A stretch of 64,000 nt of DNA from Crotophaga sulcirostris. Lineage: Eukaryota; Chordata; Aves; Cuculiformes; Crotophagidae. The stretch lies in contig VYZB01000026.1 of assembly GCA_013397455.1 (NCBI GenBank), positions 1,166,210-1,230,209 on the forward strand, written 5' to 3'. Positions 23,888-38,200 of the stretch are shown here, piece after piece. The notes below the pieces were generated by a model that did no database searches, was not told the DNA's origin, and saw nothing but the letters and a program-made list of their open reading frames with translations. The position numbers and the translations under genes are program-made. Each line of letters starts with the position of its first letter. Positions within the stretch are counted from its first letter, which is position 1.

Positions 23888-26800
23888 GTAAGTAAATCTC
23901 CCTCTGCCAGCCAGGAGCAGGGCAACAGGAGCAACACCCTAGGGCTCTCTGTTTTTTTTTGCAAAGGGATCCAGATGTAGGTGCTGAGGCATGGCCCAGC
24001 TGGTCCCTGCTGTAGAGTGATAATTGGCATGATTCAACCAGGCACTTCATAGGGATGCAACCAACAAGCAGATGTTGAGATGCATCTGTGGCCTCTATTG
24101 AACTCAGTGTAAACTAGCAAGCATTGGAGGTTTGGATGAAAAGTAGGGAAATTCACTTTTTCATCCATATGAAGGACAGACACTGTGCTGAAGACTGAAC
24201 TGGAGTATACCACAAGGAAGTGGGGCTCTAGCATGGGTCTACCACACAGAAATACAAAACTCAGGAGTCTCCTGAGATAAGGAGCAACAGAAGAGCTCCC
24301 CAGAAGACACGGGAGAAGAAGGGAGCTGGATAAGACAGTTTATTTTTGGCTATGACTAATACAGCATCCCAAAGAAGCACTTCACACCCAACCTGAAAAA
24401 GAACGAAAAAAAAAATATTCATTTGTCTCTATTAACAACCATAAATATAGTACTTCAGCCTTCTCTTTGACTAACACTGTGATTAAAAGGTAGAGAAAAA
24501 GAGCAGGGATTTTACATTTCGAGCTGAACAGCAGGGATGCAAATCGTCTTATTTTAGCTTTTTAAAGATTAGGAGGTCTATTGTAAGGTAATTATTGCAT
24601 TATAATTCCTGAAGAATGAGGCCCCCTATACGTGCCTCTAAAACACAGCTTTTTGACTTACAACATTGAAGTGCTACGAATACGGTTGCGGCTAACCTAA
24701 AAGATGACAGTGCAAAACAGTGAAGACACCTCTTAATACGGCAGCTATCTGCTTTCCAGAGAATATAAAACTCATAGAAGCTATACGTAGTGGAGAAACT
24801 AGAGATAGTTTGCAATTTTACTCAAAAATATATTTGGGTTTTTTTTTCCTTTCCTTCTCTCTTCCTTTCTACTAAACCCACAATTAATTCAATGAATTCA
24901 GATTTTGGAACTTAAAAGAAATTTAAAATAATAAGAATTTTCTACTTTGAGAGTTGTCGAACTAAAAATTCAGTTTCTCATTTCATTAAAAAAGTTCAGC
25001 TTAAAAGGTATTATTACCTACAATATAAAAAAATGAACACCTGAATAGAAATAGTTGACTTATTTTACCTTGACCCAAAGCTGCTAGATTCTTTGTTTCT
25101 GAAACTGTTCCACTTTGGCTTTTTAGATCGATTTAAGAAGGGTGAGCCTCCAAGATATCAAAGATATCCCTGGGTGAAACAAATTCCTACCAAGAGCTCG
25201 TAGCCACTACATATTTTGGGCAAAATTAAATATAGGCCAGTATTTTTGTTAAATTACTTGACTTTCAACTTCTAGAAACTTCAGTAGATGGATAAAATAA
25301 TAATAAAAACTAATAGAGCTCTCTCCCTCGTCTAATAGGATGTACCTGAGCAATCTCTGAACTCAGCCTTTCATTGTGTGATGCCAAATGGACTGTGAAA
25401 TTGTTTACCTTAATGGACAGTGCTAGTTTCTCTTAGAACAGAAAGAAATTTATTGTGCAATCCATACCAAAACCACTGGATTTTATTCATTTTTAGTGGA
25501 ATTGCTTCTGTTGTTTTTCTGTTCACATGGCCACTTATTCACTGGGGAAGGTGAAACTTTACCAGTCCCATCTGCACTTTTGTCATACACAGGCAGTGCC
25601 ATTGCAAATTGCTGTGCTTTGAGTACAATGAGCTCATCAAACCCTTGACAATGACACCTACCAACACATTCTGCTAACTGAAATAAGGAGCACAGCTTCT
25701 GGATTTTATTTTTGGAGTAGGAATTGTAATTTTTCAGTGACCACACAATTTTATATACTTTAATCTTCGATCATAAAAATAAAACCTGGAAGCAAGTTAA
25801 CAGAAAATATGAAACAAAAACTGAAAAATCACTACATTTGAACCAAAACTGGATTAGACCCAAAATACTTGCAGTTTACTGGTCTTCTTCAAGGATTATA
25901 TCAGCAACTATAGAAATATACGGAATAACCTCCTCTCTTGATAGACCAAACCTAGACAACAGCAGTCACATATTGGTATAACCCAGAGTCTAGGAACCAC
26001 AAATAGGGCTATGGCAGTGACAAATAGGGTTACAGGCTATCCAGAATGCAGTCTCAATTGATGTTCAGGTTATTATTAAAGTAACATGAGGCCACAACAG
26101 ATCATTCAGAAACCACTGGATGAAACTCTGAAGCACAAGATATAATATGCGCTCCAAAATTGTTAACATCAATCTTCATAGCCTTAAAAAAAATCCCTTT
26201 TAAAACACAGGATACCTTCAAATCGCTTCCTGAAAGTTATCAAGCTGATATCAGATGGCAATGTTATCAGCCCAGGGCTATAAATGAAAGAGTCTGTTTC
26301 CACAAACAACGCCATAAGCCCTTCCACATTTCTTCAAATTTCTCTTTGAAAAATGCTGCCAGAAGTAATTCTGCAGCACAAGACCAGTATGCGACACATG
26401 AAGAGGAAACCTCCTCCATAAACTCAGACACTTCCCTTGAAATGCTAAAGCAGAAAGCTGCAGCATTTGAGTTGTTCTTTATTTCATCTTAATTTTTGAG
26501 GGAACATAAGAGGAAAAGAATTTTGAAATTGCTAAAACTGCTATAAATACCAGATGGAGAAAATAAGGCAAGCTGTAAAAGATGCAGAGTAGAGACAGAA
26601 AACAGGGAAAACTCCAGGACAAATGATTCTCTGGTTCTCTGTCCGCCCTGACTGTCCAACAGTATGGAAATACAGGAACCCAGAAACCTCACAGTATGAA
26701 AAATAATGGAATGGAGAGCTGTTGGTTTTCAGTATAATGTAAATGCCAGAAATGATACTCAAACTTCTGAATAAACAAGTTCAAATCCAAAGAAAATTAG

Positions 26801-27158
26801 AAGGGAAGAGTTAAAGCTCTCTGCTATTTATTCTCATATAATTTATACAAACAATTTACAGAACATATCCAAGTCGTTATACAAGCTTTGCTTTTAAATT
26901 CATCTTCCTTTCAAATTAAAAGGAAATAACATACTCCAGCTTCAAATGCTTTTAAATTAGGGTCTTAACCTGAAATCTGCTATGGAAAAAAATTTAAGAT
27001 TTTATCTTGAAATCTGCTAGAATAAAAGCTTCTCTTTCCAGCTCACAAAATTCAGACATGATTGTGGGTGACAGAGGAGAGAGAAAAGATTCCCCTTCTC
27101 CAATCCAAAGAGAAAAAAAGAAAATAAATCATTTTGCAACAAAAATACTGAAGTTCCT

Positions 27159-27177
27159 GGGGGGGGAGCAGGGGGGG
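27159..27177 (+). other. potential G-quadruplex motif
   Basis: Runs of eight and seven G are separated by AGCA. They can be read as four G3 tracts with loops of 1, 5 and 1 bases. The G-rich strand is the template strand for FAT3 transcription. Confidence 0.5.
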
Positions 27178-29329
27178 AAGGAGTAAAATTATCTGGGTGT
27201 TTTCATTATCTTTTCTAAAATCTCATAAATGTAAAACTGTAATAAAGCTAAAAAAAACCCCAAAGAATCCATAATGCACTGAAAATTGTGGCAAGAAGAA
27301 AATGAGATGAAGACTTGAGGTTCATTCAAGCCAGACAGTAGCAAAACAATGGGCTGAACAGGAAAGTCCACTGGACCTAAACACGGTGCTGGTGGCAGAA
27401 AGTTGCCCGTTGGCTAGATAACTCATGGTTGACCTTGACAGATGTGCGTCATCTCTAAATTTCACCACATGTGTCCAGAAGGTTAAGAAATTTCTGGATG
27501 ATATTCCTGTTACTCCCATGATCTTGCCAGTATATCAGCTCCTAGACACACTGCTCATCTTGCCTCTAACTCAGGGCTGGGCTCTCTTCCACGGACATAA
27601 TGTGCTTTACCTGGTCTGTGTGTCTTGGGCATAGCAAAATAAACAAAGATTAACTAGGACTGCAGACTACTGAGCCTAAAAGCACAAATCAAAAGGTTCC
27701 TGGGCCCAGTTTCCTAATGAAAGAGGCAAATGTTAAGCCACACAATCAGTGCACTTCCACATTTTTTCTAGATATCAGTTTGTATTTGATTTAAAGGGTA
27801 CAAATTCTCCCCAACTCCCCTTATGCATCTAAAAGTTTGGTGTCTAGTCCAGTCTGATCTGGTAAGACTCACTGTGCAGCCAGTGGAGAAAGACAGCTGT
27901 TTCCAGAGGGCAAACCACCCGCAGCATTTTGAAAGGGCCCATTACAGAGGAAGTTCAAGTGAGTAGATTAGAGACAACAAACAATTTCTAGACAACTGAT
28001 GTCAGGTTAAACACGGGCTACAACATCTGACTGGCAAAACACAATTCCAGCAAGTGCATCGAATACATAAACGACGAGGCTGCAAATAAACCTCCTTTTG
28101 ATGCACTCTTTGCTACCAAAGCTGGGCAGAGTTTTGGTCCGTCCCACTCCACGGGGCTGAGACCAAGACTGCACTCAACGGAGCATTGTTAATACCCGAT
28201 ATCAGAAGCTTGTGACAGGTAAAAACAAAGTGTGTTGACACTAATCCTCATATAACTGTGAAGAAGTTTTCTCATAAATATGACAATTATTTCAAGGCAA
28301 CTTCTAATAAAAAAAGAATCCTTCTGCTGATTAACATATGTGTTGATTAACAACAAAAACTCATTACAGGCATCAGAAGTCACCTTTTCAGTTCAACATT
28401 ATCATTACAACCATGCCTACCTTTCCTTTGCAGTCATTACATTTGCAGCAATCGGTACATGTAGTTTATTTCTAAACATAATTCAGGGAAATATCCAATT
28501 TGCAAAACTGGAAAGCCTCACACTTGGCACTCCTCTCATATCATAAACTAAGTACACACATGCAATTTTATCAACACGTATTTTATCAGCTTTGCTAAAA
28601 TTGTTGGGCTATAGCACTGACACTGAAACTCTCAATTTGTTTGAAAGCTTGCCCCTTCATTATTTTTTTAAGTAAACCTTCCATACCACATACCTGCCTT
28701 TAATTCAACCTTTTCCCATAATTCAACCTAAATTAATACTATCTTCAAGAACTGCATCAGTGAAAAATATTTTTATATGTTCAAAAAAAAAGTATCTTTT
28801 CCATGACAGACCTTGGCATTTATAGAATTTGCACTGGGGAAGAGGTCAGAAGTGTCCCCCTGAAAGAAAGTGGTGGGCAGGTTAACTGAAGTCACTGGAG
28901 AGCTTGGTCCAGGTTGCTCCTGTCCCAGTTGGAGCCAGTTGCAGAAGGAAGGACCATGGAGGGTACTCTGTGCTCACAAAATGAGCAAAATGTGCTCAGG
29001 AAGCAAAAGGCAGTGTGAGAAGTTTCTAGCCAAGACAAAAATGCTGTTAGAGGTAAGAGCAAGCTGGAGTTGGGCTTCCCACGCACCCAGGAACACTTAG
29101 GAAGCTGCCAATGGGTTGTGCCAATGGGATCGAGGTAGTTAATTCCAGAGTTGGAATGGCTGCCAGCTAAGACCCTGTGGTGCTGGATCAGTGTGGAAGC
29201 ACCATGCTAGGCATCTGTGACACACAGTCTTCTAAAAAAAGAGGAGGTGGATGGTGCTGTCTTTCAGCTAGAAGAAAGCTACAGTCATTGCTTGTGTGGT
29301 GGATTTACCATAGCCAAATAAAAACTTTA

Positions 29330-30378
29330 CCTCAACAAAGCTTTCAAAAAGGATTCCCACAGTACCTGTAGCCTTATTTAGGGGATCTGGTCTGGATGGG
29401 TGGACTACAAGGCGGATGAGTGACTGGTTGGACTGCTGGGCTCATATAATAGAGGTCTGTAATTCAAAGTCTCCCTAGCTCATCACACATCCATGAGTTC
29501 ATCATGACCAATGTTTCTAAGGGGCCAGGATTGAGACCATTGCTGTTCAAACACAACCTGGATGACAGGATAAAAAATACCCTCTGTAAATTCTAAAATT
29601 ACACCAGTTCATGAGAAGCAATGGATACTGTAGAAGGAACTACTCTTCAGAGGCACTGCAACAAGATGGAAGAAGGGTTGACATGGAAACAGTTTACAAG
29701 AATCACCCAAAACTTCAACAAAGACCAATGTCAAATCCTGCACTGGAATTCACTACGCATCAGCATAAGCTGGGGTCTGGTGGGAGAAGCTCAGGAGAAA
29801 AGGTTGTGGTGATCCTGGTGGGTAACAAACTTAGCACAAGCCAGACATGTGTCTACGTAGTGATGATGGATAATCATACCGTGGCCTGCACAAGCACAAG
29901 GGCAGCCAGTACGTCAAGGGAAGGGAGGCCACATTTGACATAACAGGCCCAGTTTTAGCCTCTTCAGTGTCAGGAGCTAATGATGAACTGGTGTCTATCC
30001 AGTAAGGCTGTCAGTGGGCCTAAGCATACAATGACTGGGAAGATGCTAAGGGGACCGGGTTTGTTAAAATTGGAAAGAAAAGGATAAGGGTGGCAAAAAG
30101 CAATCTCACTACAGTCTTCCACACCTAAAGAGAGAAGACAGACAACAGAGAGGAACAGACACAAGTTGCAACAAAAGAAAATCCTATTAGACATAAGTGA
30201 AAATGCACAGCAATGAGTGTGGCTAAACCCTGGAACAGGCTGCTCAGAGGCATTTTCTCAACCAGTTTGGTTAAGGTCTGGAGCAATTGGACCCAATACT
30301 GAGGTTGTGTCATGTTGCAGCAAGAGGATGGGATAGAGGACCTTCTAATATAAAAGTTTCTGTAATTTTCTGATATGC
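29330..30378 (+). mobile_element. ancient CR1 LINE, reverse transcriptase region to 3' tail
   Basis: The landmarks of CR1 ORF2 occur in the right order but heavily mutated: a KAFD-VPH-like AAAGCTTTCAAAAAGGATTC about 29337, the 'GGTCTGGATGGGTGGACTAC' block about 29388, the equivalent of PQGSVLGPLLFNIFINDLDD at 29513-29566, 'AACTTCAACAAAGACCAATG' about 29710, the LFSLEKRRLRGDL equivalent about 30045-30110, and CTGGAACAGGCTGCTCAGAG about 30231. A degenerate TTCTGTGAT-like tail ends about 30378. Frameshifts and stops throughout mark it as old. It is the longest CR1 copy in the window. Its open frames at 29611-29943 are remnants, not genes. Confidence 0.8.
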
Positions 30379-32099
30379 TTTGAAATACAGATTGCTGTAT
30401 TTTCAGAAAAAACAGTCCTTAAAATTTCTGTGTATTTTCTGTCTTCATTTCTTTGGGCCTCTGCTCCCCATCTGCAATGTGTTAACAACATTAACATCAA
30501 GGATGGAGTGGAAGTCCAGATTCAGATTCATAAATGTAGCTGTCTCCATGTAAGCCAAACACCTACGCTTCCCTCATGCTCAATGAATGTTTAAAAAATC
30601 AGTTCCCTCCACAGAAGCATCTAGTGCCATTTAAGTTTCCCCAGCATATCTGAGACATCCTCAAGGGACTGACAGATATGACAGAGATTATGCATGGACC
30701 AGTACTCCTCTGCAGTTCTAGCAGGAGGCCAGGTAGGCAATGCTGGAGCACATGCAATGACCCCGCTAGCCCTTCAACTGACCCAGTGCAGGTTCATCCT
30801 CAGAAACCCCTGGCATCAAACCCATGTCTAAACTTGTAAATTTCAACCTGGGGTTGAATCCTAACTCTTATTTCCACAGGCAATTAGGGTCGTGATGAAA
30901 AGAAAGCAAGACATAGTGAGGAGTGAAAAGCACCAAAGGAAGCTGAATTAAATATTATGGAATTTATCCTGTCAGAGAAGATTCTCAAGACTGTTAAAAA
31001 ACAGTGAATTGGGCCAAAAAAAAGGAATGACAAAGGAAAAGCACAGAAATTAACAGTCCCTAAGAAAGTGTGCTTTGAATGACTAAGATAATGCAAAAAT
31101 ACTACGACTAATAATAATGATCATATAATTACAGAATGTCTGATATTGCAAACAAAGAGTGGACAGACTAGATTTGCACACATTTCCCTTGCTTCAGAGT
31201 TTTTTGACTTTGCAGTCTTAATCATACTCTTTCAATGCCCTTTCACTGTGCAATATTCCAGGCACAGCCACGAGAACATGAATACTTAAGGGTGAAGTTT
31301 TCAAAGACACTCAGTGTTGGATTAACATTTCTCTCCCTGAAGACCAGGGTAATTTCTTTATGCTTCTGACATCTTCCTCCCTCTCCTCTCCTCCCCTCCC
31401 CAGCTTGAGATTTATAATGCAATTTTATACAGCCTTACTTTTTCTTCTTGAAATCATTCCTGCAGCTTTATGAATTACCTCCACAACCTCATGTTCTGAA
31501 TACCTATTTTAAAGAGTTTCTTTTGTCCTATTAGTTCATACAGCAAATTGGATGAAGCAGGCAACACTCCAATAAAATCCACATTCAGTTATTCCACTAC
31601 GGAAAAAAATGAATACTTTTGCATATGCACACATACTCTACAATATAAACTAGTACCTAGCTGTGAAACACTGTCATTATTTTACATCACTGATCTAAAT
31701 TTCTACAGAATGCCCTAAAATGAAGGGTTTCTTATGAGTACAAATAAAAGGTCTCGAACTTAAAAGTTACAATTTTGCAACACTTAAGTCTTTTTAAAAA
31801 AATCATTTTATTTCCTATCATATTAAATAACATCAACTGACAAGAGCTTTACATGCTGCATGAATCCAGATGCATTTTCTGACTGTAAAGAATCAGAGAG
31901 ATACAATGTGGCAAGAGACTGGTATTGTGCTCATTAGATCACTAAGGAGCAGCGCTTCTAAACAGAATATTTAACTAGACTCTACAAAGATATTCAAATG
32001 TAGCTGTCAGAATGTACTTTGAAATTTTCCACCTAATAAAAAAATGCAAGAGATGAGAAATTATCTCCTTTTAAAGCAGAAAGTTCAAGGTGAATGTTA

Positions 32100-32240
32100 C
32101 CTGATTAACTCACTTTGTTATTAATTAAATTCCAATAAAAATCCCAAATATGGCATGCCATCTTTTATTAGCATTTCTGCAGAAATAAGAACGACATTAT
32201 TATTCAGCCAACAAAATTTAGTCAGAATTAATGAAATATC
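32100..32240. promoter_or_regulatory. AT-rich block with homeodomain cores and a 12-bp palindrome
   Basis: TTAATTAA (32121-32128), TTATTAGCAT (about 32164) and GAATTAATGA (about 32226) surround the perfect palindrome ATGGCATGCCAT (32150-32161). The density of TAAT cores resembles vertebrate conserved noncoding elements, but an AT-rich background could also give it. Confidence 0.2.
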
Positions 32241-35200
32241 AAAGAATAATAACATAGGGGAGGAAGGCATTGAGTTCAAAACATGACACTGAAGGGAAAA
32301 AAGCAGTATTTCCTAGTGTGGCTTATAAAGAACACGAGGAAAAGTATTACTATGCAATTTGCATAAATTTATTTATATATACATAAAATTCATAAATATA
32401 TATACTGTAATACTACATATTCTATACATACTGGATACTATAGAAATGGTAATTTATTTAAAAGTGCTCGAGATATTTTAGGGGGCAAAACGTTCATCTA
32501 AGAGCAAGACGACATCAGACAAATGTTTCCTTGGTCTCCTCCCAGTCTCAGCTGGAGTTTGGTTTTTGATTTAGTCATGCCAATTCTTTCCTCTTACCAC
32601 ACGGTACAAAGATTCATTCATCTGTACTAGGAATATGGCAAGAAATGATCTGGACAGTATTTGTCTGTGAACTCACTGTAGTTTCAGCACTCACGTTAAG
32701 CACCTACTGCAACTTTTCAGTAGAGAAGACAGATTCACGTTAGCATGGAAATTGGGCAGCATTGCCCCGTTCATTCTGGACATTAACAATGAAGTACTCT
32801 GATTAGCTCAGGGAACTTTGGTATCTCTGCTGTGCTGCCAAACTTTTGGGGTATATGTGAAGAACTACAGTCTTCATAGTTGTCTTCATTCAGCAGTACA
32901 GACATGAACATTGTAAGTATTTTGTATAAATCTATACTGCTATGTAAACGGAAAATTAAATTAGCTGAAAGTACTTTTTGTTAAGTTTGAAAAATTTATT
33001 TCCCAAGAAGATAAGTTCCCAGTAGAAGGAACTTTCCATAGTGCAACCTTCTTCTAGCACGAGGACAAAGAAGGATCTCTACAGGTATTTGGGTGGAAGA
33101 AGTTATACAGAAAAGACTCACTTCACAATTTAGCAAGAATTAATTCCTACTTAATGTAAAAGCATTGCCATATCTGTGTCTTCAAGTAAAGCTGTAACGG
33201 ATATTAATTGATGTCATCTGTATACAAGGAAGAATCCATTTGTGACCCAAATGTCATGAAAATCAGTATAATTACACACCTTATTGTTCGGGTGATTTTT
33301 TCATTAAATTAGGAGTTCAGAGTGTGACTACAGTTTCATCATTTGATTACCTTTATCTCATGGTGGGCATGGCCTTCCAGCTAAATCTGGAGAGCAATGT
33401 TGAGAGTTAAATACATATGCACCGACTGAGACATATGAAGGACATTAAAAGCTGAAATATGCCATTTTTCAAAATTAGGAACTGGAAGGCAACAAGAGAG
33501 TACCAAGAAGCTACCAAATTATACCACATTGATGGAATACAAGAAATAGGTAGCTCAACCAGGGACAATGGTGCCCTCAAAGGAACAAGAGAAACACAAA
33601 GAGACTTCACCCCGTCTCTCCTCAAGGAATGAGAGTGTGGTAGACTGCAAAAAAAAAAGAAACCTCCGAAAATGTGAGCTTTGATTCAAAACATAAACAT
33701 GCTAAGCAGTTATGAAAAATGTTCCCAGTAAATTTATCTGTGAGACAAATCCATTATTCCCATGCAGCACAAACCAGATTGTATTCGGGCGACAGAGAAC
33801 TGCATTCCCTCATGGTGCGAGTAATTTGGGAGGCACCATGGTATTTACTTAGGGAATGACTAATTGAGTAGGAAGACAACGGGGGGAGAGAGGAGGGCCC
33901 TCAAATGTGCTAAAAATATAATTCTGTAAAAAAATGCATGAACTGCAGTGAGAAACATGGTCTTAGGGAGAGCCCAGGGACATGTCAGGATTCAGCTTCA
34001 GCTCTCTGAACCAGTGGTGCGTGAAAGGGCTTATTTGTCACCACGCCAGACACTTGGATGTCACTGAGGTAATGATGAAGATGGGGGTGGGGGCAGAGTT
34101 GTAAAAAGGAAACCTCCCTTAATAAGTCCAGCGTGCACACTGGGAAAGAGGGGCAGGTATCTGGGCACAAAGTTACCCCAAGTCAGATGCTGAGAAAGGA
34201 GAAAAAGAAGGCTTTCCATGATGGAGAAGACAGCAGTATTCCGCACTTCGACCAAGCATCCAAGAATACTTAAAAGAAGAAGTGGTGTGAATTTCTAGCT
34301 CACGCCCGAACACAGTCACACATCCCTGCGCTAATAAAAATCTTGCATGGTGAACGTCCTCACATTTGGGACATTAAAAATGAGGGCACAAGGTCATAAC
34401 ACAATGGGTCAGGAAGAGCATAAAATGACCTGTGAGGTCGAACTAATTCCAATCACTGATTTTTACGACTTCATCAAGTACTCAAAAAAGCCAGAAACTG
34501 AGTTATTTCTATTAAAAAATACACCATTCAGCAGGCATTTTGTGCACCCACGCATACACTCATCCAATGTATTAGTCATGTACCACTACCAAAACAGAAT
34601 AAAATATATTTTAACAAATCTTAAACAAAGTCAAAACATAATTCCTTTACAGACATGTTAAACCACAAATCTGCTCTTCTATTCAGCTTAGGCTGCCAGA
34701 ATCTCTTACGGACATCCATTACACAGATCTGCCAAACCTGTAATTCACTTCTTGACAATAAGCAATAAATATATAATGTAGAAACACATCTGTCCTTTTC
34801 AAAATTCAGCTGAAATTTATTTCTTTAGATAAGAGTATGATCTGTCCAGGTCACCTTCCAAATTCAGAAAATCTCTCTCCACTGAGGCATGCACTCCCAT
34901 CTTCACACCCTGGTTCCTACTAGAAACGGGAGCATTTGACATTAAATTAGGAATTTATGACTGCTTTTTGTGTCATTGGCATGTGAAAGTGCCACTCATA
35001 AAGCAGACACCCATGGTAGGGCTCACTGTACAGACAGAACTGGAAGACAACAAGATCCACAGATAAAATTTTATCTAGGAAAATAGCATGCAGCCAGCTC
35101 CTGAGCCAAGCAAGTGCTTCATTTTAACATGTTTGAGTTCACAGAGTTTCTATTAGCCTGAGGGTGGTGGGTTAAACTAATGGTGAACTTTGCACTTTGC

Positions 35201-38200
35201 GAACAGTTACACTAAAATTGTCTCCTTAAATTTACTTCTAAGAAGGGATGCTGAGACAGAAGTTCACATATAAGGAAATATCTGGCTCTGTACTGCTTTA
35301 AAACATAAGTCTTGCCTTTTTAGGGCTCATGTGGCTAGAAAGTGGTCTGTACTATACGACACTTATAAAACCTCATGGATACCAGCCCTTCTGATTAGTG
35401 CTTCAGTTTTGTAGTCAAATGGAGGTCACTGCAGTAGGTGTTTTTCAGGGGAAATTATCAGGCTGGAGAAGGATGTAGGGAGGATTTGCAAGAGATGAAA
35501 ACAAATGACACTGGCCTTGTAATAAAAATTCTGAGTGCAGCAGGGAGGGGAAGATGTATCATCATTAGCTCATTTACCGGTTGTGAACTAGCGAGGGCTC
35601 ATAGCCATGAATCTTTCCACACCACATGCACATTTTTAAGAAGGCAGCGAGCTCTAGCACGCACCCGTAAGATCAGAACCAATGATCACACGAGTAATAT
35701 GCACCTAGAGAGAAAAAAAAACAGTTAAAGTTGTCTAGCTGGTGTACTTCTGAAGTCAGCTACACTTCAAAAGGAGCAAGAGCCACAGCAGACACCTGTG
35801 AAAAATGAGCCGTGCTCTGTTGGGAGAAGTCTTCTACCAGAAGACTTAGAGCACATGCCAGCTACTGCTGGGGCAAAATTAGGACTGAACTCAGTGAAGT
35901 ACTTAGCCCTAATGAGTTCAAACACAAACTCTGACTAAGAAACAGACAAAATTAGGCATGCAGAAAAGCATGAGGATATTGGTATTCTTGTGGCTCTTGG
36001 CCTTATTACCCATATAGAAAAAAGGTTAGATTTTTAAACCTACCAAAAAAAAATTTAGGAAATCTGACTTTCAGTGGCACTTGTGCTCCTTCATTACATG
36101 GGCTACTCCAAAGAACAGCAGCAGCACAATAAGGCTAAGGTTAATAAAAGAAGACAACAACTCTGGGTCTGCACAGGGTGAGGCCTTTTCAGGGGAAGCT
36201 ACCACTCCATCTGCCACCCCTGGAAAGAAAAGCCAGTATCCATTAGGAGACAAACAGAAAAAGATCATTACAAGAGACAATGCAGGAGTCTGGCACCAAT
36301 TCAATGCAAAGATTTATTGGTCTTGTTTTGGGAGTAACATCAAGGTGCTGCCCCCTATATACAAGGAGTAAAGACTTAAGTATCATACAAAGGAAAGAGA
36401 AGAAACAAACAGCAGCTACGAAAGGAGGAGGAGATAACATGGGAAACAGAAATTATTCCCATTTAATATATTTTCTTGTAAGGTGTTGTAAATGAAAACA
36501 CTGGCATTTATATCAAGGCAAGGCTGGGCATTAACTTCTTTCTCCATGCCCTGTCACCTCTCTTCCTCAGGAACAGGATTGTGCTGATGAAGAGAAGCAG
36601 AAGGACTCAGCAGGACAGGTCAGTCCTGTGATTGGTTCACTGGATGTGAATTCTGGCAATAGGGGTTTGGATTTAAAAATGAACTTAAAAGTCTAAACCA
36701 TACCGACAGAAGGCTCCTTAATATTCATTGATCGCAAGCTGACTGCAAGCACATTTCAACAGCATCTTCCCTCTGAGCCTCAGCTCTCCATCCACACAAC
36801 TGTAGATGGAGACTGAAACATTGCCCTTTAGGTCTGAGTTTAGTAAAGCTAATCCCATTCCAAAACACTCAGACAAATATTTAAATCCCGCTGGCTTCAC
36901 TGGGTTAAAAGCACTTAGCTGAATCAGTGCCCCATACTGGTGGCAGGGACAATAAGAAAACCCATGATGGATAGACAGGTGGAGAGGACATATCAAGGGA
37001 TGCATGAATTTGCCAGAGAAAGCTTTGGAAGGGAATAAGAGACAGAATTAAATAATGGGAGAAAGCTTTCTAGTTAATTGAAGATTAAGAAGAAGTAGAA
37101 ATAGAAAGTGTAACACAGCTGAAGGTATGATAGGTTCACAGCAGAAGGCAGGAGATTACTTAATAGTCTTATACAATTAAATTAATTCCTTTTAATCTTT
37201 TTATACACATTGTAAACAAGATCTCTCTATCCCATGAAAATTACCTTTTAAAGGCTGGGTAAATACATTAACTAATCCTCAAATCCCAGAAATCCCAGTT
37301 TAATTTTTTTCTTTTTTTGAGAAAACAAAAGCAAAGCAGGGAAGAGCTCTGTAAACAGTTTTGACCTTCAGAAAGCCTAGCACTCTTTTTATTTATTCCA
37401 AAAATGAAACACTGCTTCAAGCAGCTATGGGAAAAAAACCCCAGTCATTTAAATGGAAATGGCTACACCTCATTTGCAGTAAGCAAGAGGGTAAACCCTC
37501 AACAGCCACAATAGTACACGAAATCCACAGAGCAGATAACTGGCACCAGCAACCAGAAGTAAAATCAGGTGGAAGATAAAATTCTAACTTCTCTCTTTTG
37601 GGAAAATGGTTTAAAAAACAGTTTAAAGGCATCCAGTAAGACATGGCATTGGAAGCAATTTTGATGATGGCTCTGACTTTACTATAGACAATTACTTTAT
37701 AGCTACTATCCCTTTATATACCCATTGGCAAGTACCATAATTCCTGCTAATATTAACATATACCTTGTACTTGTGCCCCATGTGCAATAGTAGCACCCTG
37801 CACTGGCAGGGGTGCAGGTCTGATGGGTGCTTGTACACCCATTTCGGATGTTACGGAAGGACCAAGGCCACTCTCAAGGTCCATCATTGCCACAGCCCAA
37901 GGTCTCAAGGCTGTAAGTGCTCAGCACAACCCAACCTCATGCTGGTGGGCAAATGACCCCACACTTTCCCAACCACCACCACAGAGTCCTCTGAATTGCT
38001 TCATCTGACTTTCACACATTTTTTTCAGAGCAGAATATCCTGATGAATAATACAAATACACTACACTATTTCTTTGTTAATTTAATTAAGCAATTGAAAG
38101 GAGGGCTAAAACATGGCCACGCAGCATAGTAATCTACAGCTGTTCTGATACATCATGTCTAGGAGAGCAGAAAGGGAAATTAACAGCCACAGAAGAGTTT

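Larger units (their letters stand above)
17426..29329 (-). other. FAT3 intron segment
   Basis: Noncoding on the FAT3 strand. It carries small inverted repeats (18742-18764; 21534-21570), a polypurine tract (19709-19763), a G-run pair (27159-27177), and two candidate exons on the opposite strand (20476-20995, 23770-23887). A weaker plus-strand donor, GAG/GTAAGA, lies at about 29052. No repeat family is recognised in this stretch. Confidence 0.7.

Noticed and set aside
28931..29052. Possible plus-strand exon with donor GAG/GTAAGA
   Set aside because: The acceptor side is ordinary and the donor weaker than at 20995 or 23887; not enough to list as a feature.
29611..29943. 110-codon plus-strand frame
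   Set aside because: It falls inside the ancient CR1 copy and is a decayed fragment of retrotransposon sequence.
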